DNA of 23,302 nucleotides from Treponema sp. (GTDB lineage: Bacteria > Spirochaetota > Spirochaetia > Treponematales > Treponemataceae), in NCBI GenBank assembly GCA_018385415.1, contig JAHAZA010000025.1:1-23302 (forward strand). Direction: 5' to 3'. The notes under the pieces were generated by a model, which saw only the letters and a program-made list of their open reading frames with translations, searched no databases and had not been told where the DNA came from. This document shows positions 7,152-15,135 of the stretch, one piece after another (position 1 is the first letter of the stretch; each line of letters begins with the position of its first letter). Made by a program: the position numbers and the translations under genes.

Positions 7152-7340
7152 TATTTCTATGAGACTCAGGAAGGAAAAAATTTTCCTGTTCCCCACTGTA
7201 TTGAAAACAGTGATGGCTGGCAGGTTGTAGAACCAATCGCAGCTGTGACAGATAAATATGTAAATAAACCATCATTTGGTTTTGCAGGCTGGAATTTTCG
7301 AAAGAATGCTTTTATTGACAATTCTTCGATAATTCAATAA
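7152..7340 (+). pseudogene. C-terminal remnant of an unidentified gene
   Basis: An open frame without any usable start codon ends at TAA 7338-7340. Its peptide, about 62 residues, reads like a real protein end: it includes YETQEGKNFPVPHC, ENSDGWQVVEP and FGFAGWNFRKNAF. Composition and codon use look coding. The frame runs back into lrgB in another phase, so the 5' part has been lost, probably by deletion. I do not recognise the family. The dapL promoter -35 box lies inside it and the -10 box overlaps its stop codon. Confidence 0.4.
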
Positions 7341-7343
7341 AAC
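7315..7343 (+). promoter_or_regulatory. dapL promoter
   Basis: TTGACA (7315-7320), 17 bases, TAAAAC (7338-7343). The predicted start, about 7350, places the CGGCAA signature of the leader hairpin within the first ten bases of the mRNA. Confidence 0.65.
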
Positions 7344-7352
7344 TAAATTGTA

Positions 7353-7428
7353 CGGCAAAGAGGTCGTAGATCTTAGGGCGAGATTGTCACCTGGCAAAAG
7401 TCGCAATAAAATCTACGACCTCTTTTTT
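7353..7428 (+). promoter_or_regulatory. CGGCAA leader attenuator of dapL (element A)
   Basis: CGGCAA begins at 7353. A perfect 15-bp stem (AAAGAGGTCGTAGAT 7357-7371 with 7411-7425) is followed directly by a T run, which makes it a terminator ahead of dapL. The loop of 39 bases contains a GCGA...TCGC inner stem and differs from the loops of the related elements. It could also end read-through from lrgB, but its position at the start of the dapL transcript favours attenuation. Confidence 0.7.
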
Positions 7429-7481
7429 ATTTATAAAAATCAGGGACGTAAAAATTCCCCGAAAAAAATACTGGAGCAAAC

Positions 7482-8684
7482 ATGAAAATCAACAAGAACT
7501 TTTTAGACCTTGAAGCAAATTATCTTTTTTCTACAGTAGGAAAAAAGCAGCGGGAATATCAGGCAGCACATCCAGAAGCTGATGTCATTAAACTTTCAAT
7601 CGGGGATGTAACAAAACCTTTGTGTCCTGCAGTTATCGAAGCAATGCACAAGGCTGTTGATGAAATGGCAGATGAAAAATCATTCCGCGGATATCCACCA
7701 GAAACAGGATACGATTTTATTATCGAAAAGATTTTGAAATATGATTTTACAGACCGTGGAATCAAAATGGATAAATCAGAAATCTTCCTTTCTGACGGTG
7801 CAAAATCTGACTGTGGAAACATTGGTGATATTTTTGCTGTTGATAATAAAGTTGCAATCTGTGATCCTGTTTATCCAGTTTACCTTGATACAAACATCAT
7901 GTTTGGTCGTAAGAACAATGTAATCATCATGCCTTGTACAGAAGAAAACGGGTTCAGTCCAAAAGTTCCAGCAGAAGGCGACGAAATTCCAGATATCATT
8001 TATCTCTGCTTCCCAAACAATCCAACAGGATCTGTAGCAACTCGCCAGCAGTTAAAGGAATGGGTTGATTATGCAAACAAGCATCACTCAGTAATTCTTT
8101 TTGATGCAGCTTACGAAGCATTCATCACAGACAATTCAATTCCAAAATCAATTTACGAAATCGAAGGCGCACGCACTTGTGCAATCGAACTCCGTTCATT
8201 CTCAAAAACTGCAGGCTTCACTGGAGTTCGCTGCGGTTATACCGTAGTTCCACATGACCTCGTATTTGATGGAACTGAACTCAACGCAATGTGGTTCCGT
8301 CGCCAGTCAACAAAATTCAACGGCGTTTCTTACATCACACAGCGGGCTGCCGAAGCAATTTACTCAGACATCGGTCAGAAACAGATTCAGGAAAATCTCA
8401 ACTACTACCGCGAAAATGCAAAAATCATTTTTAATGGCCTTACAGAAGCAGGCTTCAAATGTTATGGTGGAATTTACAGTCCATACATCTGGTTCAAAGT
8501 ACCAGAAGGCTATACTTCATGGTCATTCTTTGACGAGCTTCTCGACCAGTGCAACGTCGTAGGAACTCCAGGCTCAGGCTTTGGTAAATGCGGTGAAGGC
8601 TTCTTAAGACTTACTGCCTTCGGAAACAAAGAACGCACAATCGAAGCTGTTGAAAGAATTAAGGCTAAGTACGGTAAAAAATAA
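7482..8684 (+). CDS. dapL: LL-diaminopimelate aminotransferase
   Basis: A pyridoxal-phosphate class I/II aminotransferase of 400 residues. It turns tetrahydrodipicolinate plus glutamate into LL-diaminopimelate in one step for lysine and peptidoglycan synthesis in the cytoplasm. Spirochaetes, chlamydiae and plants are known to use this route in place of the DapD/DapC/DapE steps. The catalytic lysine is K242 in RSFSKTAGFTG. Other hallmarks are KLSIGDVTKPL near the N-terminus, GYPPETGYD, SDGAKSD, CFPNNPTG and the C-terminal GFGKCGEGFLRLTAFG. Length is close to the usual 410 residues. GGAG lies 5 bases before the ATG. The gene is monocistronic, with its own promoter, leader hairpin and terminator. 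Confidence 0.95.
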   Translation: MKINKNFLDLEANYLFSTVGKKQREYQAAHPEADVIKLSIGDVTKPLCPAVIEAMHKAVDEMADEKSFRGYPPETGYDFIIEKILKYDFTDRGIKMDKSEIFLSDGAKSDCGNIGDIFAVDNKVAICDPVYPVYLDTNIMFGRKNNVIIMPCTEENGFSPKVPAEGDEIPDIIYLCFPNNPTGSVATRQQLKEWVDYANKHHSVILFDAAYEAFITDNSIPKSIYEIEGARTCAIELRSFSKTAGFTGVRCGYTVVPHDLVFDGTELNAMWFRRQSTKFNGVSYITQRAAEAIYSDIGQKQIQENLNYYRENAKIIFNGLTEAGFKCYGGIYSPYIWFKVPEGYTSWSFFDELLDQCNVVGTPGSGFGKCGEGFLRLTAFGNKERTIEAVERIKAKYGKK

Positions 8685-8720
8685 AAAAGCCAAAGCCTCC
8701 GCAAGTGCGGGGTTTTTTAT
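8684..8720 (+). terminator. dapL terminator
   Basis: A GCCTCCGCA/TGCGGGGT-type hairpin starting just after the dapL stop codon is followed by TTTTTTAT. Confidence 0.75.
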
Positions 8721-8761
8721 AGCTATATAAAATTGACGAAATAGCTATATCATTCTATAAT
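8719..8761 (+). promoter_or_regulatory. Promoter and paired operators of the Phd-VapC operon
   Basis: TTGACG (8733-8738), 17 bases, TATAAT (8756-8761). Two identical palindromic boxes ATAGCTATAT lie at 8719-8728 and 8741-8750. They flank the -35 box and are 22 bp apart, two helical turns. This is the arrangement expected for autorepression by a Phd-type antitoxin. Confidence 0.7.
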
Positions 8762-8799
8762 TTCATTAAATACAAATTCCACATAAAAACGAGGCATGT

Positions 8800-9135
8800 A
8801 TGTCAGAAGCGATACCAGTTTTCGAGGCTAAAAATAAGTTACCGTTTTATATTCACAAGGCAGAGGCTGAAGGACCGGTTTTTCTTTCAAGGCGGAATAA
8901 AGAAGTAGCAGTTGTAATTTCTGTTGATGATTACAATAAACTTTTGAATCAAGCAAGCAAAAATCGTTCTCACATGTCTTTTCTTGATCGGGTAAAAGAT
9001 TTTCATGAACGCAATAAGGATTTGTATTCTGATTCTGAGGTGGAGCAACTTTTTAATAATGCACGCTGCAAAGATACAAACGCTTTTTTTGAAGATAATG
9101 TCTGGGATGGAATAATGGAGAGCAACCATGAATAG
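8800..9135 (+). CDS. Phd/YefM-type antitoxin
   Basis: A 111-residue protein with an N-terminal Phd/YefM-like fold (residues ~1-55). This includes the typical PVFEAKNKLPFYIHKAE start and the GPVFLSRRNKEVAVVISVDDY segment, the part that dimerises and binds DNA. The acidic C-terminal half is the likely toxin-binding tail and should be unfolded when free. It overlaps the toxin gene by 8 bases, the usual coupling of toxin-antitoxin pairs. Paired palindromes in the promoter are its probable binding sites. GAGG lies 5 bases before the ATG. At 111 residues it is slightly longer than many family members. Confidence 0.85.
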   Translation: MSEAIPVFEAKNKLPFYIHKAEAEGPVFLSRRNKEVAVVISVDDYNKLLNQASKNRSHMSFLDRVKDFHERNKDLYSDSEVEQLFNNARCKDTNAFFEDNVWDGIMESNHE

Positions 9136-9577
9136 CGAGGATTTACCACATTATCTTCTTGATACAAATATTATTTCAGAAATTGTAAAGTTTGTGCCAG
9201 ATTTTAAGGTTATAAAAAAAATCGGTGAACATTCCTCGGATATGGCTATAAGTGTTTTAACCTGGCACGAACTTGTTTACGGTTTGGAACGATTACCGGA
9301 AGGACTTCGTAAAAAAGAACTTTCAAAATATGTATACGATGATGTGGAACAGTCTTTTCCTATAATAAATTTTACAAAAAGTGCAGCAGAAATTCATGCA
9401 AAGATTCGTTCAGCTATAGAAGAATCCGGTTATAATCTCCCCTATGCCGACACTCAGATTGCAGCCACAGCAATTGCAGAAGATATGATTCTTGTTACAA
9501 GAAATTCCAGACATTTTTCTGAAATCGAAGAAAAATTTTCGTTAAAGCTCGAAAACTGGTTTGAAGATAATCATTAA
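9128..9577 (+). CDS. VapC-type PIN-domain toxin ribonuclease
   Basis: A 149-residue PIN domain. Acidic active-site residues are D12 (LLDTNIISE), E48 (TWHELVYG) and D108 (PYADTQIA). The fourth position falls at N126 in LVTRNSRHF. Family members are magnesium-dependent ribonucleases that cut tRNA or rRNA and stop translation when the antitoxin is degraded; the RNA target here is unknown. The gene overlaps the antitoxin by 8 bases, with GGAG inside the antitoxin as ribosome site. Pairing of Phd-type antitoxins with PIN toxins is common. All key residues are intact, so it is probably active. Confidence 0.88.
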   Translation: MNSEDLPHYLLDTNIISEIVKFVPDFKVIKKIGEHSSDMAISVLTWHELVYGLERLPEGLRKKELSKYVYDDVEQSFPIINFTKSAAEIHAKIRSAIEESGYNLPYADTQIAATAIAEDMILVTRNSRHFSEIEEKFSLKLENWFEDNH

Positions 9578-9650
9578 TTCATGTCAAATGAATTTGCATA
9601 CAGCAGATTGAAGGGGTCAGGATAATTAACCCATTTACATCTGAAGGTAA

Positions 9651-9679
9651 TTGAAACCCACTTTTTTTTGCTATATAAT
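9651..9679 (+). promoter_or_regulatory. purA promoter
   Basis: TTGAAA (9651-9656), 17 bases, TATAAT (9674-9679). AACCCATT (9628-9635) and AATGGGTT (9677-9684) form an 8-bp inverted repeat enclosing the promoter. The leader of about 35 nt holds GGAGG (9707-9711). Confidence 0.7.
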
Positions 9680-9720
9680 GGGTTGTAAGCGACTTGTGAA
9701 ATTCGCGGAGGTTATTTTAA

Positions 9721-10947
9721 ATGAACGTAGTTGTAATTGGTGCCCAGTGGGGAGATGAAGGAAAAGGTAAAATCGTAGATTACCTTGCTGAAGATGCTAA
9801 ATATGTTGTTCGCTATGCTGGTGGTCCAAATGCTGGTCACACAATCGTAGTAGACGGAAAACAGTATGCGCTTCACCAGGTTCCATCTGGAATCCTATAT
9901 AACGATAAAAAAGTATTCCTTGGTTCAGGAATGGTTATTGATGCTGAAGCTTTCTTCAACGAATTGCAGATGTTGAAAGAAAACGGAATTAACTGGGAAG
10001 GTCGTGTTTTTATTTCTGACCGTGCACAGTTGATTCTTCCTCGCTACCGTCAGATGGACAAAGATCGCGATGCAGCTCGCAAACGTCCAATCGGTACAAC
10101 AGGCCGCGGAATGGGAATCGCTTATGCTGAAAAAGCTCACCGTGATGGTGTTCGTCTTGCTGACCTTGACTGGCCAGAAAAAATGGCTGAGTTTGACGGC
10201 GAAGACAAGGCTTACCTTGATAAATACAGAGATCAGCTTTTGAGCATGCGCGTTAACATGGCTGCAGAAATGCACAAGGTTAAAGGCGAAAACATTTTGT
10301 TTGAAGGTGCTCAGGGTGCTATGCTTGACATCGACAGCGGTACATATCCATATGTAAGTTCTGGAGCTTCTTGTGCTGCAGGTGCTTCTTCTGGTTGTGG
10401 AATCGGACCTCACGACCTCGATCAGATTGTAGGTGTATTCAAGGCTTACCAGACTCGTGTTGGTAACGGTCCAATGCCTACAGAATTCAACAACGAAAGT
10501 GAAGGTGAACTTTGTCAGTACGTTCGCGACACTGGTCGTGAATACGGTGTAACAACAGGACGTGCTCGTCGTTGTGGTTACCTCGACTTGGTTGCTCTCC
10601 GCTATGCTTGTCGTGTAAATTCCCTCGATGGACTTGTTCTTACACACCTTGATATTTATGATGCAATGGATCAGATTGAAGCTTGTGTTGCTTATGACAT
10701 CAATGGAAAAGAAGTAACAGACTTCCCTGCAAACGTAAAAGAAATGGAAGCAGCAAAACCTATTCTTAAGAAATTTACAGGCTGGAAGAAAGAACTTAAA
10801 AACTGCCGTTCTTTTGATGAACTTCCACAGCAGGCAAAAGACTATATCAACTTCATCGAAGAATATACAGAAACTCCTATAACAATCGTTTCTGTAGGTT
10901 ATGAACGCGATGATACATTCATCCGCAAGAACCCTTGGAAGAAGTAA
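9721..10947 (+). CDS. purA: Adenylosuccinate synthetase
   Basis: This enzyme uses GTP to join aspartate to IMP, the first committed step to AMP, in the cytoplasm. The N-terminal motif GDEGKGK (residues 11-17) contains the catalytic D12, and H40 in GPNAGHT is the second catalytic residue. Further hallmarks are RPIGTTGRGMG, LFEGAQGAMLDIDSGTYPYV with its SS continuation, PMPTEF and TTGRARRCGYLD. At 408 residues it is somewhat shorter than the 430-residue enterobacterial enzyme; the loss appears near the C-terminus and no catalytic motif is missing. GGAGG lies 9 bases before the ATG. It is monocistronic with its own promoter and terminator. Confidence 0.97.
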   Translation: MNVVVIGAQWGDEGKGKIVDYLAEDAKYVVRYAGGPNAGHTIVVDGKQYALHQVPSGILYNDKKVFLGSGMVIDAEAFFNELQMLKENGINWEGRVFISDRAQLILPRYRQMDKDRDAARKRPIGTTGRGMGIAYAEKAHRDGVRLADLDWPEKMAEFDGEDKAYLDKYRDQLLSMRVNMAAEMHKVKGENILFEGAQGAMLDIDSGTYPYVSSGASCAAGASSGCGIGPHDLDQIVGVFKAYQTRVGNGPMPTEFNNESEGELCQYVRDTGREYGVTTGRARRCGYLDLVALRYACRVNSLDGLVLTHLDIYDAMDQIEACVAYDINGKEVTDFPANVKEMEAAKPILKKFTGWKKELKNCRSFDELPQQAKDYINFIEEYTETPITIVSVGYERDDTFIRKNPWKK

Positions 10948-10975
10948 TTTAGAAAATCATAAAAGATTTATCCAT

Positions 10976-11009
10976 CGCCATCTGAAAAATCGGATGGCGT
11001 TTTTTTTAT
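10976..11009 (+). terminator. purA terminator
   Basis: CGCCATC (10976-10982) pairs with GATGGCG (10993-10999), followed by eight T. Confidence 0.9.
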
Positions 11010-11017
11010 AAAATATA

Positions 11018-11046
11018 TTGACAGTTTTTTTCAATCGCTGTATAAC
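11018..11046 (+). promoter_or_regulatory. glnA-amt promoter
   Basis: TTGACA (11018-11023), 17 bases, TATAAC (11041-11046). The predicted start, about 11053, lies just before the CGGCAA signature at 11058. Confidence 0.75.
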
Positions 11047-11057
11047 AAACATATAAA

Positions 11058-11107
11058 CGGCAATGAGGTCGAAGTAGCTGGGGCTATCTTCGACCTTTTT
11101 TGTTTTT
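11058..11107 (+). promoter_or_regulatory. CGGCAA leader attenuator of glnA, first copy (element C1)
   Basis: CGGCAATGAGGTCGAAG opens the element. The stem AGGTCGAAG (11066-11074) pairs with CTTCGACCT (11088-11096), and an inner TAGC-TGGG-GCTA hairpin forms the tip. A T run follows. Relative to element A, one T-A pair in the stem is swapped to A-T on both arms. Confidence 0.7.
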
Positions 11108-11127
11108 AAACAATTTTATTTTTTACT

Positions 11128-11196
11128 CGGCAAGGGCGTCGTGGTATTGTTCAGATTTTTATGTCTGAGGAATTTCACGTCGCCTTTGTTTTTTTT
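11128..11196 (+). promoter_or_regulatory. CGGCAA leader attenuator of glnA, second copy (element C2)
   Basis: CGGCAAGGGCGTCGTGG (from 11128) pairs with CACGTCGCCTTTG (11176-11188), with U-U mismatches and wobbles. An inner TCAGA/TCTGA stem (11151-11155, 11164-11168) is present. Eight T follow. It starts 70 bases after the first copy and is the most diverged member; a G-C to C-G and an A-U to G-C exchange keep the stem paired. Confidence 0.6.
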
Positions 11197-11225
11197 ACAC
11201 AGTAAACAATTCCAGGAGGTTTAGA

Positions 11226-13322
11226 ATGGATAAAGTAACAGCAATTTTCGGTGAAAATGTTTTCAACGAAGCAACAATGAAAGCTCGCTTGCCAAAAGAA
11301 ACATTCAAGCAGCTTATGAAAACAATTGAAGGTGGAGAAAAACTTGATCCTTCAGTTGCTAATGTAGTAGCAAATGCAATGAAAGATTGGGCAATTGAAA
11401 AAGGTGCAACACACTTTACACACTGGTTCCAGCCATTGACAGGTGTTACAGCTGAAAAGCACGATGCATTCATTCAGCCTACAAAAGAAGGCGGTATCAT
11501 CATGGAATTCTCTGGAAAAGAATTAGTTCAGGGTGAACCAGATGCTTCTTCATTCCCATCAGGAGGAATCCGTGCAACATTTGAAGCACGTGGTTACACA
11601 GCTTGGGACCCAACTTCATACGCTTTCATCAAAGACGGAACACTTTGTATTCCTACAGCTTTCTGTTCTTACACAGGTGAAGCTCTCGACAAAAAGACAC
11701 CATTGCTCCGCTCAATGGAAGCAATTTCAAAAGCAGCAGTTCGCGTTCTCAAACTCTTTGAAGGAAACGAAGCAGTAACTTCTGTTAAAACAACTGTAGG
11801 TCCAGAACAGGAATACTTCCTCGTTGACAAATCAGTTTACGACAAACGCCCTGACTTGATTTATACAGGACGCACTTTGTTCGGTGCAAAAGCTCCAAAA
11901 GGACAGGAACTTGAAGATCACTACTTCGGTATGATTAAGCCACGTGTTCAAGCATTCATGAAAGATCTTAACGAAGAACTTTGGAAGCTCGGAATCTTAG
12001 CTAAGACAGAACACAACGAAGTAGCTCCTGCTCAGCACGAACTTGCTCCAATCTTCTCTACAACAAACCTTGCTTGTGACCACAACCAGCTTACAATGGA
12101 ATTGATGAGAAAGACAGCTTCTAAACACGGAATGGTTTGTCTTCTTCACGAAAAACCATTTGCCGGTGTAAATGGTTCTGGTAAACATAACAACTGGTCA
12201 ATCTCAACTAACACAGGAAAGAACCTCCTTGACCCAGGTGCAACACCTGATCAGAATGCACAGTTCCTTTTGTTCCTCGCTGCAGTAATTCGTGCTGTTG
12301 ATGAATACCAGGATCTTCTCCGTATCTCAGTTGCATCTGCTGGTAACGACCACCGTCTCGGAGCTAACGAAGCTCCTCCAGCTATCATCTCTATCTTCCT
12401 TGGAGATGAACTTACTGCAATTCTTGATGCACTTGAAAAAGGTGTTCCATATGGACCTCATGCAAAAGAAAAAATGCAGATTGGTGTAACAGTTCTTCCA
12501 GATTTCAACAAAGATACAACTGACCGTAACAGAACTTCACCATTTGCCTTCACTGGTAACAAGTTCGAATTCCGTTCACTTGGATCAAACGATTCAATCG
12601 CATGTTGCAACATCATGCTTAACACAGCAGTTGCTGATATCCTTGAAAAATTTGCTGATGAACTTGAAGGTGCAAGCGACTTTAATGCTGCAGTTTCTGC
12701 TCTCGTTCTTAAGACAATCAAAGAACACAAGAGAATTATTTTCAATGGAAACGGATATTCAGACGAATGGGTTAAAGAAGCTGAAAGCCGAGGTCTTATG
12801 AATCTCAAGACTACACCAGAAGCTCTTGCTCACCTCTGCGACAAGAAAAACGTTGAAGTTCTCAAGAAAGAAGGCGTATTTACAGAAGTTGAACTTAAAT
12901 CTCGTTATGACATCTATAACGACAACTATGCAAAGATCATCAACATTGAAGCTTTGACAATGATCGATATGACAAAGAAGTTATATCTTCCAGTTGCAAG
13001 CTCATATGCAAACGAACTTGCAGGTGTTGTAGCAGCAAAGAAAGCAGTTGATGCAGGAATTGATGCAACTTACGAAACAGATCTCGTAAAGAAAGTAAGT
13101 TCACTTACAACAGGAATCTACAGCAAACTCCAGTCACTTGAAAAAGCTGAATGCGAAGTTAAGAACATCTCAGAAGTTGACGAACTTGCAGCTTACTACT
13201 GTAACAAAGTAATTCCTATTATGAACGAACTTCGTGCTAACGTTGACGAACTTGAAGGATACGTTCCTGCAAGCAAGTGGCCAGTTCCTTCATATGGTGA
13301 ATTGTTGTACAGCGTAAGATAA
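11226..13322 (+). CDS. glnN: Glutamine synthetase type III (GlnN-like)
   Basis: This enzyme makes glutamine from glutamate, ammonium and ATP and is the main ammonium-fixing step. At 698 residues it belongs to the large type III class known from Bacteroides and other gut anaerobes, not the roughly 450-residue type I. Motifs include HWFQPLTG, the EFSGKELVQGEPD stretch, VGPEQEYFLVD (~191-201), NEVAPAQHELAP, KPFAGVNGSGKHNNWS and the NRTSPFAFTGNKFEFR segment. AGGAGG lies 6 bases before the ATG. The mRNA begins with two tandem terminator-like hairpins, so transcription is probably attenuated. No terminator separates it from amt 84 bases on, so the two are likely an operon. Type III enzymes are not known to use adenylylation, which suits the RNA-level control proposed here. 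Confidence 0.95.
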   Translation: MDKVTAIFGENVFNEATMKARLPKETFKQLMKTIEGGEKLDPSVANVVANAMKDWAIEKGATHFTHWFQPLTGVTAEKHDAFIQPTKEGGIIMEFSGKELVQGEPDASSFPSGGIRATFEARGYTAWDPTSYAFIKDGTLCIPTAFCSYTGEALDKKTPLLRSMEAISKAAVRVLKLFEGNEAVTSVKTTVGPEQEYFLVDKSVYDKRPDLIYTGRTLFGAKAPKGQELEDHYFGMIKPRVQAFMKDLNEELWKLGILAKTEHNEVAPAQHELAPIFSTTNLACDHNQLTMELMRKTASKHGMVCLLHEKPFAGVNGSGKHNNWSISTNTGKNLLDPGATPDQNAQFLLFLAAVIRAVDEYQDLLRISVASAGNDHRLGANEAPPAIISIFLGDELTAILDALEKGVPYGPHAKEKMQIGVTVLPDFNKDTTDRNRTSPFAFTGNKFEFRSLGSNDSIACCNIMLNTAVADILEKFADELEGASDFNAAVSALVLKTIKEHKRIIFNGNGYSDEWVKEAESRGLMNLKTTPEALAHLCDKKNVEVLKKEGVFTEVELKSRYDIYNDNYAKIINIEALTMIDMTKKLYLPVASSYANELAGVVAAKKAVDAGIDATYETDLVKKVSSLTTGIYSKLQSLEKAECEVKNISEVDELAAYYCNKVIPIMNELRANVDELEGYVPASKWPVPSYGELLYSVR

Positions 13323-13384
13323 TTTTAGTTGTAAAAACGGAACTGATTATAAAAATAGAAAAGAAACAAATTGACTTTTGTTTT

Positions 13385-13409
13385 ATCAACTATAAGGAGG
13401 TTGATTATG
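13385..13409 (+). promoter_or_regulatory. amt ribosome site inside a hairpin loop
   Basis: ATCAAC (13385-13390) and GTTGAT (13400-13405) can form a 6-bp stem with AAGGAG in the 9-base loop, directly before the ATG at 13407. This strong ribosome site decides for 13407 over the upstream in-frame TTG at 13371. Confidence 0.55.
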
Positions 13410-15131
13410 GAAGGTGTAACTATTCAACAGGTTACAGAAATCGCAAAACAGGCAGCCGGATCTGAAGCATACGCAATCTGGTTCCTCATCGGTGCTGCAC
13501 TCGTATTCTTTATGCAGTGTGGATTCGCAATGGTAGAAACAGGATTTACTCGTGCAAAGAACGCTGGTAACATTATCATGAAAAACTTGATGGACTTCTG
13601 TATTGGAACTCCAATGTTCATGTTACTTGGTTTTGGTCTCATGATGAGTGAAAACTATTTCTTTGGTTTAATCGGTAAACCAAACCTTCAGTTGTTCACA
13701 AGCTTTGCTGATATTAACTGGTCATCATTTGTATTCAACCTTGTGTTCTGTGCAACAGCAGCTACTATCGTTTCAGGTTCGATGGCAGAAAGAACAAAGT
13801 TCAGTGCATATTGTATTTATTCTGCAATTATTTCTGCAGTTGTATATCCAATTGAAGCAGGTTGGGTTTGGAACTCACAGGGCTGGTTAGCTCAGATGGG
13901 ATTCATTGACTTTGCTGGTTCTGCTGCAATCCACACAGTTGGTGGTGTTGCTGCTTTGATTGGTGCATGTTTCCTTGGACCACGTATTGGTAAATATTCT
14001 TATGACAAAAAAGGAAAGGTAACAAAGGTTCACGCTATTCCTGGTCACTCTTTAACACTTGGTGCACTTGGTACATTCATCCTGTGGTTTGGTTGGTACG
14101 GATTCAACGGTGCTGCTTGTGTTCAGCTTGAAGGAATTGGTGGTCTTGCAGCTGTATTCACAACAACTACAATTGCTCCAGCAGTTGCAGCTATTACAAC
14201 AATGATCTTTACTTGGGTAAAAAACGGTAAGCCTGATGTTTCAATGACATTGAACGCATCATTGGCTGGTCTTGTAGCAATTACAGCTCCATGTGCTTGT
14301 TGTGATGCTCTTGGTGCAACTATCATTGGTGTTGTTGCAGGATTTATCGTAGTAGTAGTAATTGAATTCCTTGATCTCAAGCTTCATATTGATGACCCTG
14401 TTGGTGCTGTAGGTGTTCACCTTGCAAACGGTGTATGGGGAACTTTAGCTTGTGGTTTGTTCAGTGTAGATACAGGTTTGTTCTACGGACATGGTTGGAG
14501 ACAGCTTGGTGTTCAGGCACTTGGTGAAGGTGCAATCATTCTTTGGACAACAGTTTGTATGTTGATTACATTTGCATTGATTAAGAAATTCCATGGACTT
14601 AGAGCAAGCAAAGAAGAAGAAGTTATCGGTCTTGATAAGCTTGAACACGGTATTGATTCTTCTTACGCAGACTTTATGGTTGCTCCACAGGTAATGACAG
14701 AAGGTGCTGCAGGTATCGCAGCTGCTCCAGTTCCTGTAGATAAAGCAATTCCAGTATCTAAGGGATCAAGCAAGCCAGATGCTAAGTTCCACATGGTTAC
14801 AATCATCACACGTCAAAGCAAGTTTGATGATCTCAAATCTGCAATGAATGATATCAATGTAACTGGTATGACTGTAACAAATGTTCTTGGTTGTGGTGTT
14901 CAGCATGGTAAGACACAGAAGTACCGTGGTGCTGAAATTGATATGACTCTTCTTCCAAAGATCAAGGTTGATATCGTAGTATCAGAAGTTCCAGTAGACT
15001 TGGTAATTACAGCTGCAAAGGAAGTTCTTTATACAGGAAACATCGGTGACGGTAAAATCTTTGTTTACGATGTTGAAAATGTTGTTAAAGTAAGAACTGG
15101 TGAAGAAGGATACGAGGCTCTCCAAGACTAG
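13407..15131 (+). CDS. amt: Ammonium channel Amt with C-terminal PII (GlnB/GlnK) domain
   Basis: A 574-residue fusion. Residues ~1-420 are an Amt/MEP channel with 11 expected membrane segments. They contain FMQCGFAMVETGF and the twin pore histidines, in IHTVGG and in PVGAVGVHLANG. After a linker, residues ~459-574 are a PII domain: GCGVQHGKTQKYRG carries the conserved T-loop tyrosine (Y506), and the B-loop region reads GNIGDGKIFVYDV. PII proteins bind ATP, ADP and 2-oxoglutarate and plug Amt pores by their T-loop when nitrogen is plentiful; here the plug would be tethered in cis to its channel. Q39 of classical PII is kept while the next residue is H instead of K. The gene lies downstream of glutamine synthetase in the same operon. 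The start at 13407 follows a good ribosome site. No separate glnB is present in the window. Confidence 0.93.
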   Translation: MEGVTIQQVTEIAKQAAGSEAYAIWFLIGAALVFFMQCGFAMVETGFTRAKNAGNIIMKNLMDFCIGTPMFMLLGFGLMMSENYFFGLIGKPNLQLFTSFADINWSSFVFNLVFCATAATIVSGSMAERTKFSAYCIYSAIISAVVYPIEAGWVWNSQGWLAQMGFIDFAGSAAIHTVGGVAALIGACFLGPRIGKYSYDKKGKVTKVHAIPGHSLTLGALGTFILWFGWYGFNGAACVQLEGIGGLAAVFTTTTIAPAVAAITTMIFTWVKNGKPDVSMTLNASLAGLVAITAPCACCDALGATIIGVVAGFIVVVVIEFLDLKLHIDDPVGAVGVHLANGVWGTLACGLFSVDTGLFYGHGWRQLGVQALGEGAIILWTTVCMLITFALIKKFHGLRASKEEEVIGLDKLEHGIDSSYADFMVAPQVMTEGAAGIAAAPVPVDKAIPVSKGSSKPDAKFHMVTIITRQSKFDDLKSAMNDINVTGMTVTNVLGCGVQHGKTQKYRGAEIDMTLLPKIKVDIVVSEVPVDLVITAAKEVLYTGNIGDGKIFVYDVENVVKVRTGEEGYEALQD

Positions 15132-15135
15132 CGCT

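Noticed and set aside
9925..10647. 240-residue minus-strand frame inside purA
   Set aside because: It is a shadow of a highly conserved gene on the other strand, rich in S, T and C, with no ribosome site or recognisable motif.
10948..11225. Sigma54 promoter for the nitrogen genes
   Set aside because: I saw no convincing GG-N10-GC element. A near-consensus sigma70 promoter explains the start.
13371..13406. TTG start adding 12 residues to the ammonium channel
   Set aside because: No ribosome site precedes the TTG, while AAGGAGG stands 6 bases before the ATG at 13407.
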